Assembly: GCA_038373865.1 (NCBI GenBank) | Contig: JAXGGA010002222.1 | Coordinates: forward strand, 1 to 64,000 | Length of the DNA stretch: 64,000 nt | Direction: 5' to 3' | Source: Uloborus plumipes | Lineage: Eukaryota > Arthropoda > Arachnida > Araneae > Uloboridae | In this document: in pieces, positions 1 to 11,774 of the stretch | How the letters are laid out: each line of letters opens with the position of its first letter | How positions within the stretch are numbered: position 1 is the stretch's first letter | Notes under the pieces: model-generated | What the model was told of the DNA's origin: nothing | Databases searched by the model: none | What the model saw: only the letters and a program-made list of their open reading frames with translations | Made by a program: the position numbers and the translations under genes

Positions 1-261
1 GTCAAAACCCTTTCACTAAAATGTAAAAAAACCAGAAAAAAAACAGAACAATATTCTTAACTTGTTAGTTACTTACAGTATATGTTGCGAGTTTAGGAGT
101 CGTAAAGGCCAAAAAATACCACATGAATATATAGCACTGCAAAAGAAAAAAAATCGAATGAAAAATAAACTGAAATGAATCTTAACACACTTTTTTCTAG
201 TAGAATTGATTACTTTTTCATTTTATGCCTGGAGAGTTTACTTTTAAATAAAAAATGCCAT
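1..261. other. AT-rich flank, no gene seen
   Basis: AT-rich sequence with short homopolymer runs. I see no reading frame, repeat end or RNA gene before the first mobile element. Confidence 0.6.
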
Positions 262-1682
262 TTTTAGCCTACTTTCCCGTTAAAAATAAAAGAAAGACGA
301 AAAAAGTATTAAAAGTAGCTTAATGCATCTAAAAAATGGGGAATGAGATGGGGGAATTTGTGTGTCGGTCTGTCGGTCGGTCTGTCTGTCCCCCCCTAAT
401 AACTTTTGAATGAACATTCCGATTTGAACAAACTTTTTTTTGTTGGAAAGATCTCGGCGAGTACAGCTCATTCCCATATTTGATTTTTCGATTTGAACAA
501 TTTTTGGTTCAGTCCGAATTTGAACACTTTTTTTTGTTCAAAAGATCTTTTCATGGATACTTCATTCCCGTATCTACATTTTCGATTTGAACAATTTTTC
601 GTTCAACATTGAACCGTTCAAACAAACTGTCACCCCAAATAACTTTTGAATCAACAGTCCGATTTAAACAAACTTTTTTTTGTTCGAAGCATCTCGGCAA
701 GGATACTTTATTACCGTATTTAAATTTTCAATTTGAACATTTTTGGTTCAATATTGAACCGTTTAAGCAACCTTTCTCCACCTAATAACTTTTGAGTGAA
801 CCGTCCGAATGAAATAAACTTTTTTTTGTTTGAAAGATCTCGGAGAGGCTTTCCCATACATTCCCATATTTCGCTTTTTGATTTGAATCATTTTTCGTTC
901 AAGATTGAACCGTTCAGAAAAAAATTAACAGCGTCTACGGGGAATTTAAGTTGAATATTGATCCTGAACTTAAAGTCGGATTTCCTTCAAACTAACTTTG
1001 TAAGAAATTATGTTTGTAAAGTACTTTTCTGAGTAATCTTCTGTGAGGACTCTGATTCCGACTCCGACTCCGCAAACATGGCGGAAATGCAGTCTCAGGA
1101 AAAAAAAATGACTGACTGTGCAGACGATTTTTTGTTTATTTATTCATTTGTTTTATTTTATTTATTATTATTTTTTTGGCAGACGATTTTTTTTTCGCAA
1201 CAAAAATTTTTCATTCACAAGAACATTTTATTCTTTATTTATATTTAACAACGGATTAAAAGTGAAATTCGAGACATTTTATTAACGGACGAGTTTTTTT
1301 TTCTTTTTTTTTTCTTTCTTTGATGAAATGTGTTTTGATGCTCTTTGTACTTTTATTTATTTGTTTATTTATTTTATTATTATTATTATTATTATTTTTT
1401 TTTTTGAAAACGATGGAGGATTCTTTCTACGGAAGAACTGTAACAGTTATACTCTTTAAAAGGTGCGAAAAAACTTTATTTATTCGTTAATTACTTTTTA
1501 CGTGTCTATTTCATCTGATGAGAGGGGTATATTTTGCTTTTCGAAATCAGCTCTAAGTGCTAAAAAGGTATGTTTGACATAATTTTCAGTCTCAGATAAT
1601 CAAGAGAATAATGATCAGATGCGAGAATGCCGATGTCCATGTACGAGAAAGTAGGCTCGTTTAGTTCTTGACAGAACTTCTT
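262..1682 (+). mobile_element. Helentron-like non-autonomous element, family W copy A
   Basis: The copy begins with TTTTTAGCCTACTTTCCCGT. A matching inverted 15-mer (ACGAGAAAGTAGGCT, one mismatch) lies at 1643-1657, followed by a small hairpin AGTTCT-TGAC-AGAACT at 1663-1678 and the end near ACTTCT. Inside are four degenerate direct repeats of about 145-150 bp built on GTTCAAATCGGACTGTTCACT. Subterminal inverted repeats, a 3' hairpin, internal minisatellites and a T-T insertion site are the known layout of Helentron-derived HINE elements such as DINE-1. No Rep/helicase reading frame is present, so the copy is non-autonomous. Four more copies or fragments lie at 21.7, 27.1, 32.6 and 34.1 kb. 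The class is inferred from structure only. Confidence 0.65.
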
Positions 1683-3491
1683 GTTTTCTCTGAAGCAGTT
1701 TACGCAACTTTTAATTGATTACTTAAAGGCTTTAAACGCAACATAATTAAAATAGCGAAATAAAAAAGTCAACCCTCACATAGATATTTTTATTAATAAA
1801 TGAAAGAGGAAACACCATTAGTGATAATTAATATGCTTATTTGTTTAATAAACTTTGCCAGTGAATTAATTTATCACTTCATTTTTTTCTAGTTTATTCC
1901 CATTAACTACAGTATTATTAGTAATTATTAGTAATTAGTATTATTAGTAACCGCTTATTAGAATATCGGTTAAAGGAATATCCCGCTTAATATAATACAT
2001 TTTCAATGTACCAAATCGTTGTAATGCATTATTTTCATCCCGGATAATGGAATATCCCACTTTTTAGAATATTTTTTCGTGGAAAAATGGCTACTCCATT
2101 AAGCGGGTTCGACTGTAATTTTTGCTAAACTTTTACACGAGCATATTTTCCCCCATAAGTTTCTGCTGATTTCAATGGCTAATAAAGTATTTTTGCACCC
2201 CATACATCTTTTTAGTTTCAAGCAAGTTAAAGTGGAGTCATTGAATTCTTTGTTTACTTATACTAATAATTTTTGTAATGAAACTAAATAATGCCTATTT
2301 TGTCCATAGTGTTTGTATCAATAATATTTAGTACAAACTTCTAGTGTTTATTGGAGGAATTTAGTATCAATGCTGCTAAACTTTTCGAAATGTGAAGAAA
2401 AAATACTTGCTATTAAAGTTTGAGGTTTAACCCTTGAAGCGGTTTGCCCGTACGGTGTACGTGCTACCCGAAATTGGCCTCATCTGGTTTGCCCGTACGG
2501 CGTACGGGCATCGATATTTTCAGATTTCCTTTTCTGGTTTTCACGAGCTGTTCGGAAACTTGTAAACCTCAAAATTCACGATAAGTGTGAGAGAAATTTT
2601 TGCATAAGTTGTAAACCATTCATTACTGCATGCAGAATGTACTTGAAAAAAGCAAATATTTCGAGATTTTGTGACCAAAATTGTAAAATAAAAAATATTG
2701 TAAAAGCATTGAAAACGAAAAAAAAAAAAAAAAAATTAAAAATTCTTTATATTCTTATTTTGTTAAGTATGGTACTTAACTACATGAAATAAAAAAATAT
2801 GCCTTTTTTGGAAGCATTTCTGGTAAAATAATTGGGGTTAATCGCCCGTAATCACAATGAAGAAGTGGTCCACTCCTAGCTTCTGACAAATACATTTGAA
2901 TCGAATTTCCACAAATCGAAATTTTCTAAAGATCGAACTCCGAGCAAAATTCTATGTTAATCACATAGAGAAATCGGTTTTATGTGTCGAAAAAATGAAG
3001 CTCACTGAAGCTGCTATCCTCATCAGTAAGCAGGGGTTGACAAGATCTCTTGCTTGTAGCTTCAGTTTTTTTTTGGTCCTAAAAAAAGAAGATGTTACAA
3101 CAGTATCCAAAAAGAGATTTTTATTAAACTCCCGCATTCACAAGGCGCACGGGGGTAGAGAGCACGATTCAGAAAAATAGAATTATGAGTTACATGGGAA
3201 AATTGTTTTTTATAACTTAATAGGGGGTTGGGGAACACTTACAAATATTGTAGGGAAGGGGGAGCACTTCAATCCATGTAAGATACTGAGTAGAAGCTCA
3301 GAAAGAGTTGTTTTGAATATGAAATATATCTGCCGCATTTCTAGCAATCACCATCCCTAAATTCATTTAACAGTTTATGTTATATCTTTAGACGTAAATA
3401 TTTCCGGTACCTCGTAATAGCATCTCATTAGACATGCAAATATCTCAGCATCATTTTTTCAGCCTTTAATCTATGTGGTTCAAACCTCTGT
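1683..3491. other. No gene; AT-rich with small repeats
   Basis: The stretch holds a local repeat of GGTTTGCCCGTACGGYGTACG at about 2441-2510 and an A-run near 2712-2735. A 94-codon frame at 2896-3180 has no recognisable domain or codon signature, so I do not call it a gene. Confidence 0.5.
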
Positions 3492-3503
3492 AATGATTGG
3501 CTA
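3492..3503 (+). repeat. Target-site duplication, left, of SINE
   Basis: AATGATTGGCTA occurs here and again at 3801-3812, exactly bracketing the SINE. A 12-bp exact direct repeat is the expected footprint of LINE-mediated insertion. Confidence 0.85.
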
Positions 3504-3800
3504 GAGTGGCCGTGGTGGCCCGATCGGTAAGGCGTCGCGTCGGACTCGTGACCGGAGGGACCCGGATTCGATCCCTTCCGATCAAAGATCTACCTTCTTG
3601 TTTAATGGTGGCTGGGAGACGTTAAAAATGTCGTGGTCACAAAGTACTCCAAGTAAACGATACCTCTGGGGGTGCTGGGCCAAGGGTTTGCTCAACCCAT
3701 GGTTCTGGTTCAAAAATAACAGAGCGCTCTTCATGGCCCTATCCCGGTTAAACCACGAGTTGTGGTAGGCACGGGGGGCCCTGGAGTGTGTGAAGTGTGA
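3504..3800 (+). mobile_element. tRNA-derived SINE, full length
   Basis: A 297-bp retroposon starts with a tRNA-like head. The A-box-like TGGCCCGATCGGTAAGGCG lies at about 3516-3534 and the B-box-like GGATTCGATCC about 35 bases further on, the spacing of an internal RNA polymerase III promoter. The roughly 220-bp body has no reading frame and ends in a GTGTGAAGTGTG tail rather than poly(A). The 12-bp TSD on both sides defines the ends. The head does not fold into a full acceptor stem, so it is not a functional tRNA. It is a different family from the SINE cluster at 10.2-11.9 kb. Confidence 0.85.
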
Positions 3801-3812
3801 AATGATTGGCTA

Positions 3813-6584
3813 ATATCTATCTCAAGTGAGGACCTTTAACTTGGTTCGGAAACGCCTCAAAAATTAGTAATCGAAAACTAATGTGTTGTTTAAATAAAAA
3901 ATTAAAACGTAAAAAGTTGACAGACATCATGAAAAAATATAATGTCAATTTGAAAATTTTCTAACTTAGAAAAAATAGAAAAATGTATTTGCAAAAAGGG
4001 TGTAAAAACCACTTTTTTGGATCAGTTTTGAAGAGCAAAAACTAGCTTGTTAGCTAGCTTATTTTGCTTATTTAGTTCTAAATGTAACGGACGAAAATAA
4101 ACTGTTGATTCTTTAAATGCGTCTCAAGATTTGAGCACGGCTCAGCTAAATAGCCGTTCAGACCCTCAAGACAAGCAGACGAGCTTTCTTCCAATTTTGA
4201 CCAAATGCCCAACAGACGCTCAACCTTAGAGAAGGCTTCACGTTTTTACACGTTCTAATGATAATTCTTTCGAAGGAAAGTTTAATAGCGCACTTACTTA
4301 TTCGCCACTGACGTCCAAAGTGATTTCCGGGTGCTATTAAGACAATAGCGGTCTTTTCTCTCGATGTCTCGAAGTAAAAATGAGCCTAAAAGAAGAAGAA
4401 ACAGTATTGGAGAGCATTTACAACAGGAGTTTTCAGTCTTGGGAGCTGATCGCTAAGGAGATATAGAAGAATTTTAAAGTAGGTGTGAACATACGAAATA
4501 ATAAAGTGAAATAGTAAAAGTGACAACAACAGTTTGATAACGATATCGAAAGTTTAATAAATCTGTTTTCTTTCCTTGCCCTATAAGCCAACAAAAAATC
4601 TATTTTTGAAATTAAACTTTTTCAAAACTCTACTTGTCGAAAAGAATTTTAAGAGAACAATGTGTGACATTTAGCACTGTAAAATAACGCAAAAAGTGTT
4701 GCAAGACCCCATGCCTAACAGAGTATTTTTACTAATAAACGAAATGCGTCCGTTAAACGTTTTTCGGCTCAGTAGCAATTATTATTTTTTTTACTTAGGG
4801 TAATTCTAAATTGTGTGTCTATTATACTTTATTTGAGTAAATCCGAAATGGACTCAAATTTCTGATAGCCTGAACATTTTTTTGTATTATATTATTTTAT
4901 TATATTTAAAAAAATGCTTGCATTTAGTAACTTAATCATTAAACTAATTTGACATTTTGACATAAAAAATCCTGCTTGGACCGCATAATACGCAATTTTA
5001 CGTCTATTAAATACCCGATGTTTTTTAATAGCTCGAAAGAATGGTTGCTTATACTCTTGTACGAGAGTTAGAAGCAACAATTCTTAAATGAATAGCATTT
5101 CAGACATTATTCTACTCGTATAAAACTGTGGCAAAAGTGTAGAATATTTATTTGAACATGTAAAGAAAAGAGATATTTTTTTAGTGCTTTTTCTCTAAAA
5201 TGACGAAAAAGTGCATAGAACGTGTGTATAAAGTACAAAAATACTATATAATAGTACTTCAGAGTGAGCAAAGAAAACAATTCAAACATTTACACCCCTA
5301 GTTTGTCGCAAATCAATGCACAAAAAAAATGACATTGACTCTTCTTCTAAATATCGATGATTTTAACATCATTCACTGGGTTATTCGCAAATATCGTAAA
5401 TAAATAATCACGGAAGAGAAATTTAAGCTTTAATGAACCTGAGGTTCGTAAGAAGAGTTAGATTTCGTATTTTTTGACTAATATTTTTTTTGCACTTCAA
5501 ACTTTAACATCTTGTCCCTGCATCTCATTTTGAGCATTTTTGCAATTGAAAGTATGCATCAAAGATGAACGGTTGCAAAAATAAAGGCCCTGCTAGTTAA
5601 ACTGGTACACCTTGAAAAAATAAATTCATTGTAGGAGTTTAAACCACAGTTGTACTTTTGAATCAAAACCGGAAAGAAAATGTTTATTTCAACACGGTAA
5701 TTCAGCATGAATAATATTTATTTAAGGTGCTTTTTCTGTTCTCCCTTTAACACTTCATAAAACTATGAAAGCAAGGCATGATTTCATGCTTTAAATCAGC
5801 GAAAGCTATCAATTCACTTTGTGCCTGTGTTTTAAAAAAGTTGCCGTTAAAAATCGACTTTTTGAATAACTGCTGTAAAGCGCGAATGCTCTACTCAGGT
5901 CAGAGTAATACATACTGAAGAGTACAAAACACATTCAATCCTTCAAGTTATTTTTTTAACACTATGCACGAGTTTTTGTGTTGCTATAATGCAAGACTCA
6001 TCCTAAAATATTGCGTAAAATACATTAAAAGAAGTTAATTGAAAGGGAAACTTTTTGATACGTCCTTCCTGCTTTTATTTTCTTATATTCAAAAAAAAAA
6101 AAAAAAACTATTACTTTGCATTTCATCTCCTTAGGGTATCAAAATTACACATTAACTGACAATGAATGCCTTAATGACTTCCTTAATACTATTTTGAATA
6201 CTTCCTTTGATGTTCTATTTCTAAAGCTCAAAGTGCTATACTTTATTATTGCACTTACGTTACGATTTTGCATTTAGCTGTGACACTTTTTTGTACTAAA
6301 AATAGTACTTAAAAAAAATGTTTGTTCAAAAAAGTCCTAGTTGCTTTTGCGTTTCTAACGCAACTTCTTTAAAGTTTAATTTCCTTCGATTTGAATATGA
6401 AGCAAAATGAATGTTTTTCAGTTCAACTTCTCTTTAATTTTCTTCTCTTTAATTTTTAATCCAAATTTCACTTTACAAAAACATTATATTGAAAGGGTTC
6501 AGAATCTTCACCTCGTACAATTAGGATGCAAGATGACTAATGGTTATTTTGACTCGTCAATTTGCTGACTAATTTTAAATTTTA
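3813..6584. other. No gene seen; AT-rich
   Basis: I find no supported gene or element end here. The frames of 60-62 codons on the minus strand at 4892-5289 are low-complexity and look like chance. Confidence 0.5.
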
Positions 6585-6615
6585 CTAGCAGTACTCTCAC
6601 GGCGATGCCCGTGCA
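6585..6615 (-). mobile_element. Helitron 3' terminus (fragment)
   Basis: On the minus strand the sequence reads CACGGGCATCGCCGTG, a GC-rich hairpin, followed about 10 bases later by CTAG and then T. That is the canonical Helitron 3' end. The body would extend to higher coordinates, but I could not find a convincing matching TC 5' end, so only the terminus is called. Confidence 0.5.
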
Positions 6616-6810
6616 AAAAATGTAAAGGAAGTCAATTGAATAAATTTAAATTCACTCCAACCCTCTGAAGTAAAATGATTGTATTCTAAAAATCAAATGT
6701 GCTTTACGACCTTTTAAATTCTAAAAGTCCTGTTAAAGTTCAAAACAATTCGCCAAATAAATGAAAAATGCATTAAGTTAAGTAAGTATTACTTAAGTGA
6801 TTTTAATTAC

Positions 6811-6947
6811 TCAAATTTAGTCAATTTTCAAGGCTTAAGTATATACGCGAATGTAAACCGCTGAAGAAAGAGCAGTTTGTCTTTAAAATGGATCTAGTGT
6901 TTCAGTTTTGAGTATGCAGTTAAGCCTTGAAAATTGACTACATTTGA
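6811..6947. repeat. Inverted repeat, 27-bp arms
   Basis: Arms at 6811-6837 and 6921-6947 match at 26 of 27 positions (core AGTCAATTTTCAAGGCTTA). The spacer is about 83 bp. It could be the ends of a small MITE, but no TSD is obvious. Confidence 0.6.
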
Positions 6948-7694
6948 TTAATTAACATCTCCTGTTCTAATTAACGGAGAGAAATGTGCAAAAACTTTTA
7001 TTTTTTAAACAAAAAAAAAACATTTTCCAACGATGTATAATGTTTGGTGGCAGGGGACGTTTTTCTCCCTCAAGTATGCTGGATACACCGAAAATGGGGA
7101 AAATAAAGGAGGAGAGAAATGAGTATGGAATATGTTTTTATTTCTTACTTACTCTGAATAAAATTTTACTTAGAAGTAGTTCAAAAAACGAAAAAAAAAC
7201 TATTTTTAAATTTTTTATCAAGGGTTTAAAATTGTGTGCTGTTTTTTTCCTCTGTGTCGTCAGAAAAAAAAAATGAAGAAGAAAACCAACCTTAAATTCA
7301 ACTTTTTTATATAATTTTTTGCTTTGCCGACAAATTTCGTACTGAATACCTAATAAATTAAAATCTGTGTAATATTGAATGTTTTGTGCATTTCTTAGGG
7401 CATACACTAATACATCAATACAACTTTCCTACTAAAAACTTGAGAGTAAAAATCACTGAAATAAGTTGTTCAAACATTGAGAGGAAAAGATTAGCATCAT
7501 TTTCATTCTACTCCTAATTGATTTCTTTCTATATATATAAATTTTTTTGTCTTTAAACAAATGATAGAACATATTTGGAATCGATTTTTAAATAACATAT
7601 GTTCCAAACCTAAATTCATCTTTTGCATACTTCGAAACTGGCCCATTTACATTTGGGACTCATTTCATTCAGTTGTAATATCAATTGTTTCAAA

Positions 7695-7743
7695 TTCATC
7701 TTTAAGAAAAGAAGGTGAAATACCTTTCTTTCTTAAAGATGAA
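7695..7743. repeat. Short hairpin, 22-bp arms
   Basis: TTCATCTTTAAGAAAAGAAG at the left is answered by its near reverse complement at 7722-7743 across a 5-base loop. It lies in AT-rich sequence with no gene. A T-run does not follow, so it does not look like a terminator. Confidence 0.5.
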
Positions 7744-8772
7744 GAAATACATACTTTCAATTAATAATGGAACATGTTTTCTCTTTTTGCTGCTTTACGT
7801 TATTTCTCCCTAACAACAGTCAAAGAACTAGTCTCATCAAGCTCAATTACCGAAATTTAATCTAAAGCAATTTGCATGTCGCAAAAGAAAGGTTTTTTGT
7901 CCTCCGTTTTCATGTTTTTATGTCTTCTCAGCGAATCTAGGTGATTTATTTACCTCCAATAATTTCTTTCTCTGTTCTCCTGATGTGCTGCTGTCTTGTA
8001 ATCAATAAGGCACAAATTTGTCTTGTCATTTGCTTCCATGTAATTTATTCTTGTGCGTCATTTCCATTAAAAGCACGTCATAAAAAAGTTATTTCTCATT
8101 TCGTTCTGCATTGAATACTGTATTTCATACTATTTCTTTGCAATGTTCGTAGCAATTTCTTTAATAAACCTAAAAAGACAAATAAATGGAGTAAAATATA
8201 ATTAAATAAAATAAATGAATAAGCTCCAGTAATAACTATAAGGCTCACTAGAAAACTGAACTACATTTCTAGTCTTATGTATTTTCAAATGTGTAATACG
8301 GGAGAAAGTCCATGCAATGACCCAGTTCAATTATTTAAAACACTTCTTTGAAGAAAGAAACAGCTTTATTTTGACGGTGTGACATGGTTAAGAAACAGTG
8401 GTGTAACATATTTTAAATCCAATCAAATATTTTGTATAACAGCTTAAAACTGCCATCGTTAGATTAATACATAAACAAAGAACCTCTATTTAAAGTTAAA
8501 ATACATACTCCGAATGAGCATATGAATGCACTCCACACACCTTAAAAATCATCCTTTAATACATTAAAAATCATCCTCCAGAAAATGTCATCTTTTTAAA
8601 AATTGTTAATGTAAACACTGACATTCAAATATATTAAAATACCGTCAAACAGCACATTAAAATAGCAAGTCAAAAGCTCTTAATTAAGTCCGTTGACGTT
8701 CACTCAACAGACAGCAATTCTTTTGAAAGATAATACCATAGACACACAATTTCAAGGTCATAAAATGAACAA

Positions 8773-9160
8773 AGACGAATTATCACCTTGTTTTAAAATC
8801 ACTTGAGGGGGCACAAAACATCTTCAGAATCTGCAAGTGGCTGATAACGTGAAATGAAATCCCAAATTCCAGTAAACTTTCAACTAATTACTTGGCCTTC
8901 ATTTTCAAATAACGGACTGCAAGCTGCACTCGTTTGCTGACCAAATTCGACCTACACATGATTATCCAACTTGCGATCCAGACGAATTATCACCTTGTTT
9001 TAAAATCACTAACCGGCACATAATATTTTCAGAGTCTGCAAAAGGCTTCAACATCTCTAATGAATGACTTGGCCTTCATTTCCAAATAGCGGACTGTAAG
9101 CCAAACTCGTTTGCGATCCGAATTCGACCAGCACATTGAGGATCCAACTTACGATGCAGC
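8773..9160 (+). repeat. Tandem duplication, about 200-bp unit
   Basis: Two diverged copies begin GACGAATTATCACCTTGTTT at 8773 and 8981. Both continue through TCTGCAA, CTTGGCCTTCATTT and GGACTG, then CTCGTTTGC. The divergence suggests an old duplication. No reading frame is conserved between the copies. Confidence 0.7.
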
Positions 9161-9416
9161 CTGTAAGAGTATTTTCGTCTCTGGGAATTTCTTTTTTCTT
9201 TTATAATATCGAGACTTCAAAACTTGGTGCTGAGACCACCTAATGCTATCACTCAAAATATTACATCTTTACGTTCACTGCCTTCCAGTATCGTACATTA
9301 CTTGAGCGGAACTCAAAAGAAACATCGTCAATGCAAGCAAGGTGAAGTGATACGCGCTACACCTTGTTCAAACTCGTTTGTACTGCCTTCTTCTTCTCAG
9401 TGCCTTCGTGCTTATA

Positions 9417-10067
9417 CAAGGTGTCCACTCCTATCGTGGACCAATAGCTAATTTCTAAACCGTTAGAGATAAGCATATAGTTCATTTAGGAAAAAATCTC
9501 TAAATAACGAAAGGAATTTTGGGTCTATTCAATGTTTTTCAAAAAATCAAATTTTGAAAGAGTTACGAAATTTAAATTTTTATACAGCTCCCCAGTCCTA
9601 TCAAACATATTTAGTAAAACATTCTTGACACTGTAACGTTTAAAACTAAAAAAAAATCACTCTTCTACCACAAAAATTGACCGAGTTATGACGTTTTGAA
9701 AAATCAAGATTTTGAAGGATTTCGCATGCGGTCCCTTAAGCGATCTCTCGATGACGTCATGAAATAATGCAAAATCTTGATTTTTCAAAACGTCATAACT
9801 CGGTCAATTTTTGTGGTAGAAGAGTGATTTTTTTTTAGTTTTAAACGTTACAGTGTCAAGAATGTTTTATTAAATATGATTGATAGGACTTGGTGGCTGT
9901 ATAAAAATTTAAATTTCGTAACTCTTTCAAAATTTGATTTTTTGAAAAACATTGAATAGACCCAAAATTCCTTTCGTAATTTGGAGATTTTTTCCTAAAT
10001 AAACTATATGCGTATCTCTAACGGTTAAGAAATTAGCTATTGGTCCACGATAGGAGTTGACACCCTG
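9417..10067. mobile_element. Fold-back MITE with TA target site, copy 1
   Basis: A 651-bp element is flanked by TA (9415-9416, 10068-10069). Its ends are CAAGGTGTCC and GGACACCCTG-type inverted repeats. The two halves (about 310 bp each) are near-perfect reverse complements around a short loop at about 9735-9755, so the whole element folds into one hairpin. TA flanks and a CAGGGTGTCC end fit a Tc1/mariner-type MITE. There is no transposase. Copy 2 at 38515-39165 has the same length. Confidence 0.85.
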
Positions 10068-10234
10068 TATATAGCTGATTGTGAAATTGAAATTCCTTCC
10101 ACCCCAATACAAATACACACCACCAGTTCCCAAGGCGAATGAAAAGAGCTTAAGACCAAACAGCCCTCTCAAACACATACTCGGAATAATTCCCACACGG
10201 CTCTCCCGTATAAGAATTACTATTATTATTATTA

Positions 10235-10335
10235 TTATTTTAGAAGTCATGAGGACTGCGAAACTGTGCGCTTTGCCTCCGGATAAACCGACAGGAGAGA
10301 TAAGACAGAATTTATAGCACGGAGATAGAAGAGAC
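10235..10335 (-). mobile_element. SINE body fragment
   Basis: On the minus strand this matches the body of the neighbouring SINEs: GGAGGCAAAGCGCAC, then CGCAGTCCTCATGACTTCT. A short ATT microsatellite adjoins the 3' side of the fragment. It lies head to head with the next SINE. Confidence 0.6.
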
Positions 10336-10336
10336 A

Positions 10337-10524
10337 ACGGGTGCCACGGTGGCCTAGAGGTGGAGTATTCTCCTCGTAAGCAAGTGGTCGCGAGTTCGAG
10401 TCCCGCCTTGCCCATGGATGTTATTTCATCCTCTCTGCGCCGTAAATCTGTTCTGTGCTTGATAGGAGGCAAGGCGTATAGTACGCAGTCCTCATTTATG
10501 TCGAAGCTCATGGCTTCTGGGTAT
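10337..10524 (+). mobile_element. tRNA-derived SINE
   Basis: The head contains A-box-like TGGCCTAGAGGTGGAG and B-box-like GAGTTCGAGTCCCGCC with tRNA-like spacing. The body carries GGAGGCAAGGCGTATAGTACG and CAGTCCTCATTTATGTCGAA, shared with three other copies nearby. It ends at an A-run that abuts the V element. No TSD could be defined because both flanks are other repeats. Confidence 0.7.
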
Positions 10525-11304
10525 AAAAAAATCTGGTATGGACCCCACACTACTTCCTTTTACGTGTAAATTTCTTAGTAGTTGCCTTAAGTGTTAAAAA
10601 AAGTGCTTGGAGTGAGCAAGGTAACAATTCAAATATTTACTCCCCTAATCTGCCACGAAACAATGCAAAAAATATTTTACAATGGTAATTTTCTAAATAT
10701 TGTTGATTTTAATATCATTCAGTGAATTTTTCGCAAAATATCGCCAATAGCGCCAAGTTGAACCCAAATTCAAAAAAATAATTTTTTCGCCAAATTTGTC
10801 GCCAACTTGGCGATATGTCGCCAAATTGGCGTCAAACACTTGGCGTCAAAAGCTTGGCGACATATCGCCAAGTGGTCGCGCCAATTCATATCACTTGAGT
10901 CTGCATTGAAATTAACACTGATTTACCCCAAAAGAGGGGTAAAACACCCCCTTGGGAACATTCAAATGCAACCACAAGGGGAGGTGCACAACTAGACCAT
11001 CCTCAGAGCCTACATACCAAGCTAAAAGCTTCTACGGCATATAGTTTTTGAGTTATGCGACCCACATACATACATACGCACACACGTACATACAGACGTC
11101 ACGAGAAAACTCGTCGTAATTAACTCGGGGGTGGTTGAAAAGGATTTTTCGGCTGCTTATATGTTGGTAGGTACATATTCACGTGCTGATAGGTCGAAAA
11201 ATCTACGGAACATTCATTCGGGGGTGAGCAAAATCAAAATTTAGACTCAAATTTGAGTGATTTTTTTTCGTGATCACAATACTTCCTTTACTACGTAAAA
11301 GGAC
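10525..11304 (+). mobile_element. Hairpin-ended element, family V copy 1
   Basis: The copy starts TCTGGTATGGACCCCACAC and soon after has ACTTCCTTTTACGT. The far end (11281-11304) is the hairpin ACTTCCTTTACTACGTAAAAGGA. So ACTTCCTTTTACGT is a subterminal inverted repeat and the 3' end is palindromic, as in Helitron/Helentron non-autonomous elements. A middle section (about 10785-10880) is packed with TTGGCGA/TCGCCAA motifs. There is no coding sequence. Confidence 0.65.
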
Positions 11305-11317
11305 GTAAAAAGAAGGA

Positions 11318-11415
11318 AGTTACAACTAGGGTGAGAGCGGGAATCGAACCGTTTTCTGAAGAATACGAGAATGAGGCGTAACCACACTGCGCAACTGAGG
11401 TCCCGAATGGCTTTA
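11318..11415 (-). mobile_element. SINE tRNA-like head, copy in cluster
   Basis: On the minus strand: A-box-like CTCAGTTGCGCAGTGTGG and B-box GGTTCGATTCCCGC. Only the head is present. The body side is replaced by the end of the V element, so the copy is truncated. Confidence 0.55.
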
Positions 11416-11660
11416 TTCCTTTGTTTAGCAGCTAATGAGCTTCACAAGAGAACTGCGTACCTGGCACTTTGCCTCCGGAGAAAGATAAGAAAGATTTTTG
11501 CATACTATGTACTCTACAAGACAGATACATAGTTCAGGACAGAGTTTACAGCACTGAGAGGAAAGTTACAGATAGGGCGGGGCGGGAATCGAACCTGCCC
11601 CCTCGGGATTACGAGAATTACGCGCAACAGCCCTGAGTCAACAAGGCCCCTTCAAGCACT
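11416..11660 (-). mobile_element. tRNA-derived SINE
   Basis: The minus-strand head has GGCCTTGTTGACTCAGGGC (A-box region) and AGGTTCGATTCCCGCC (B-box). The body contains GGAGGCAAAGTGCC, GTACGCAGTTCTC and GAAGCTCATTAGCTGC, matching the SINE at 10337. Copies with different heads but a common body suggest repeated head replacement or divergence within one family. Confidence 0.65.
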
Positions 11661-11774
11661 TTCGTGCTGCCTTATAGCCATTTTCTTCATTTTTGACTGT
11701 TGCCATTACGCTTTTGAGCCCCCCCCCCCACCACCAAATACGATCAAATCTCTAGAATTTTATTTCTTCATTTA

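Noticed and set aside
2427..2841. A possible TTAA element: TTAACCC at 2427 and GGGGTTAA at 2834
   Set aside because: The sequences inside the two sites are not inverted repeats of each other beyond the CCC/GGG, so no element can be supported.
7528..7560. TCTATATATATAAATTTTTTTGTC as a Helitron 5' end
   Set aside because: It resembles a Helitron start, but no partner CTAG hairpin end in the right orientation was found. The 6585 terminus faces the wrong way to pair with it.
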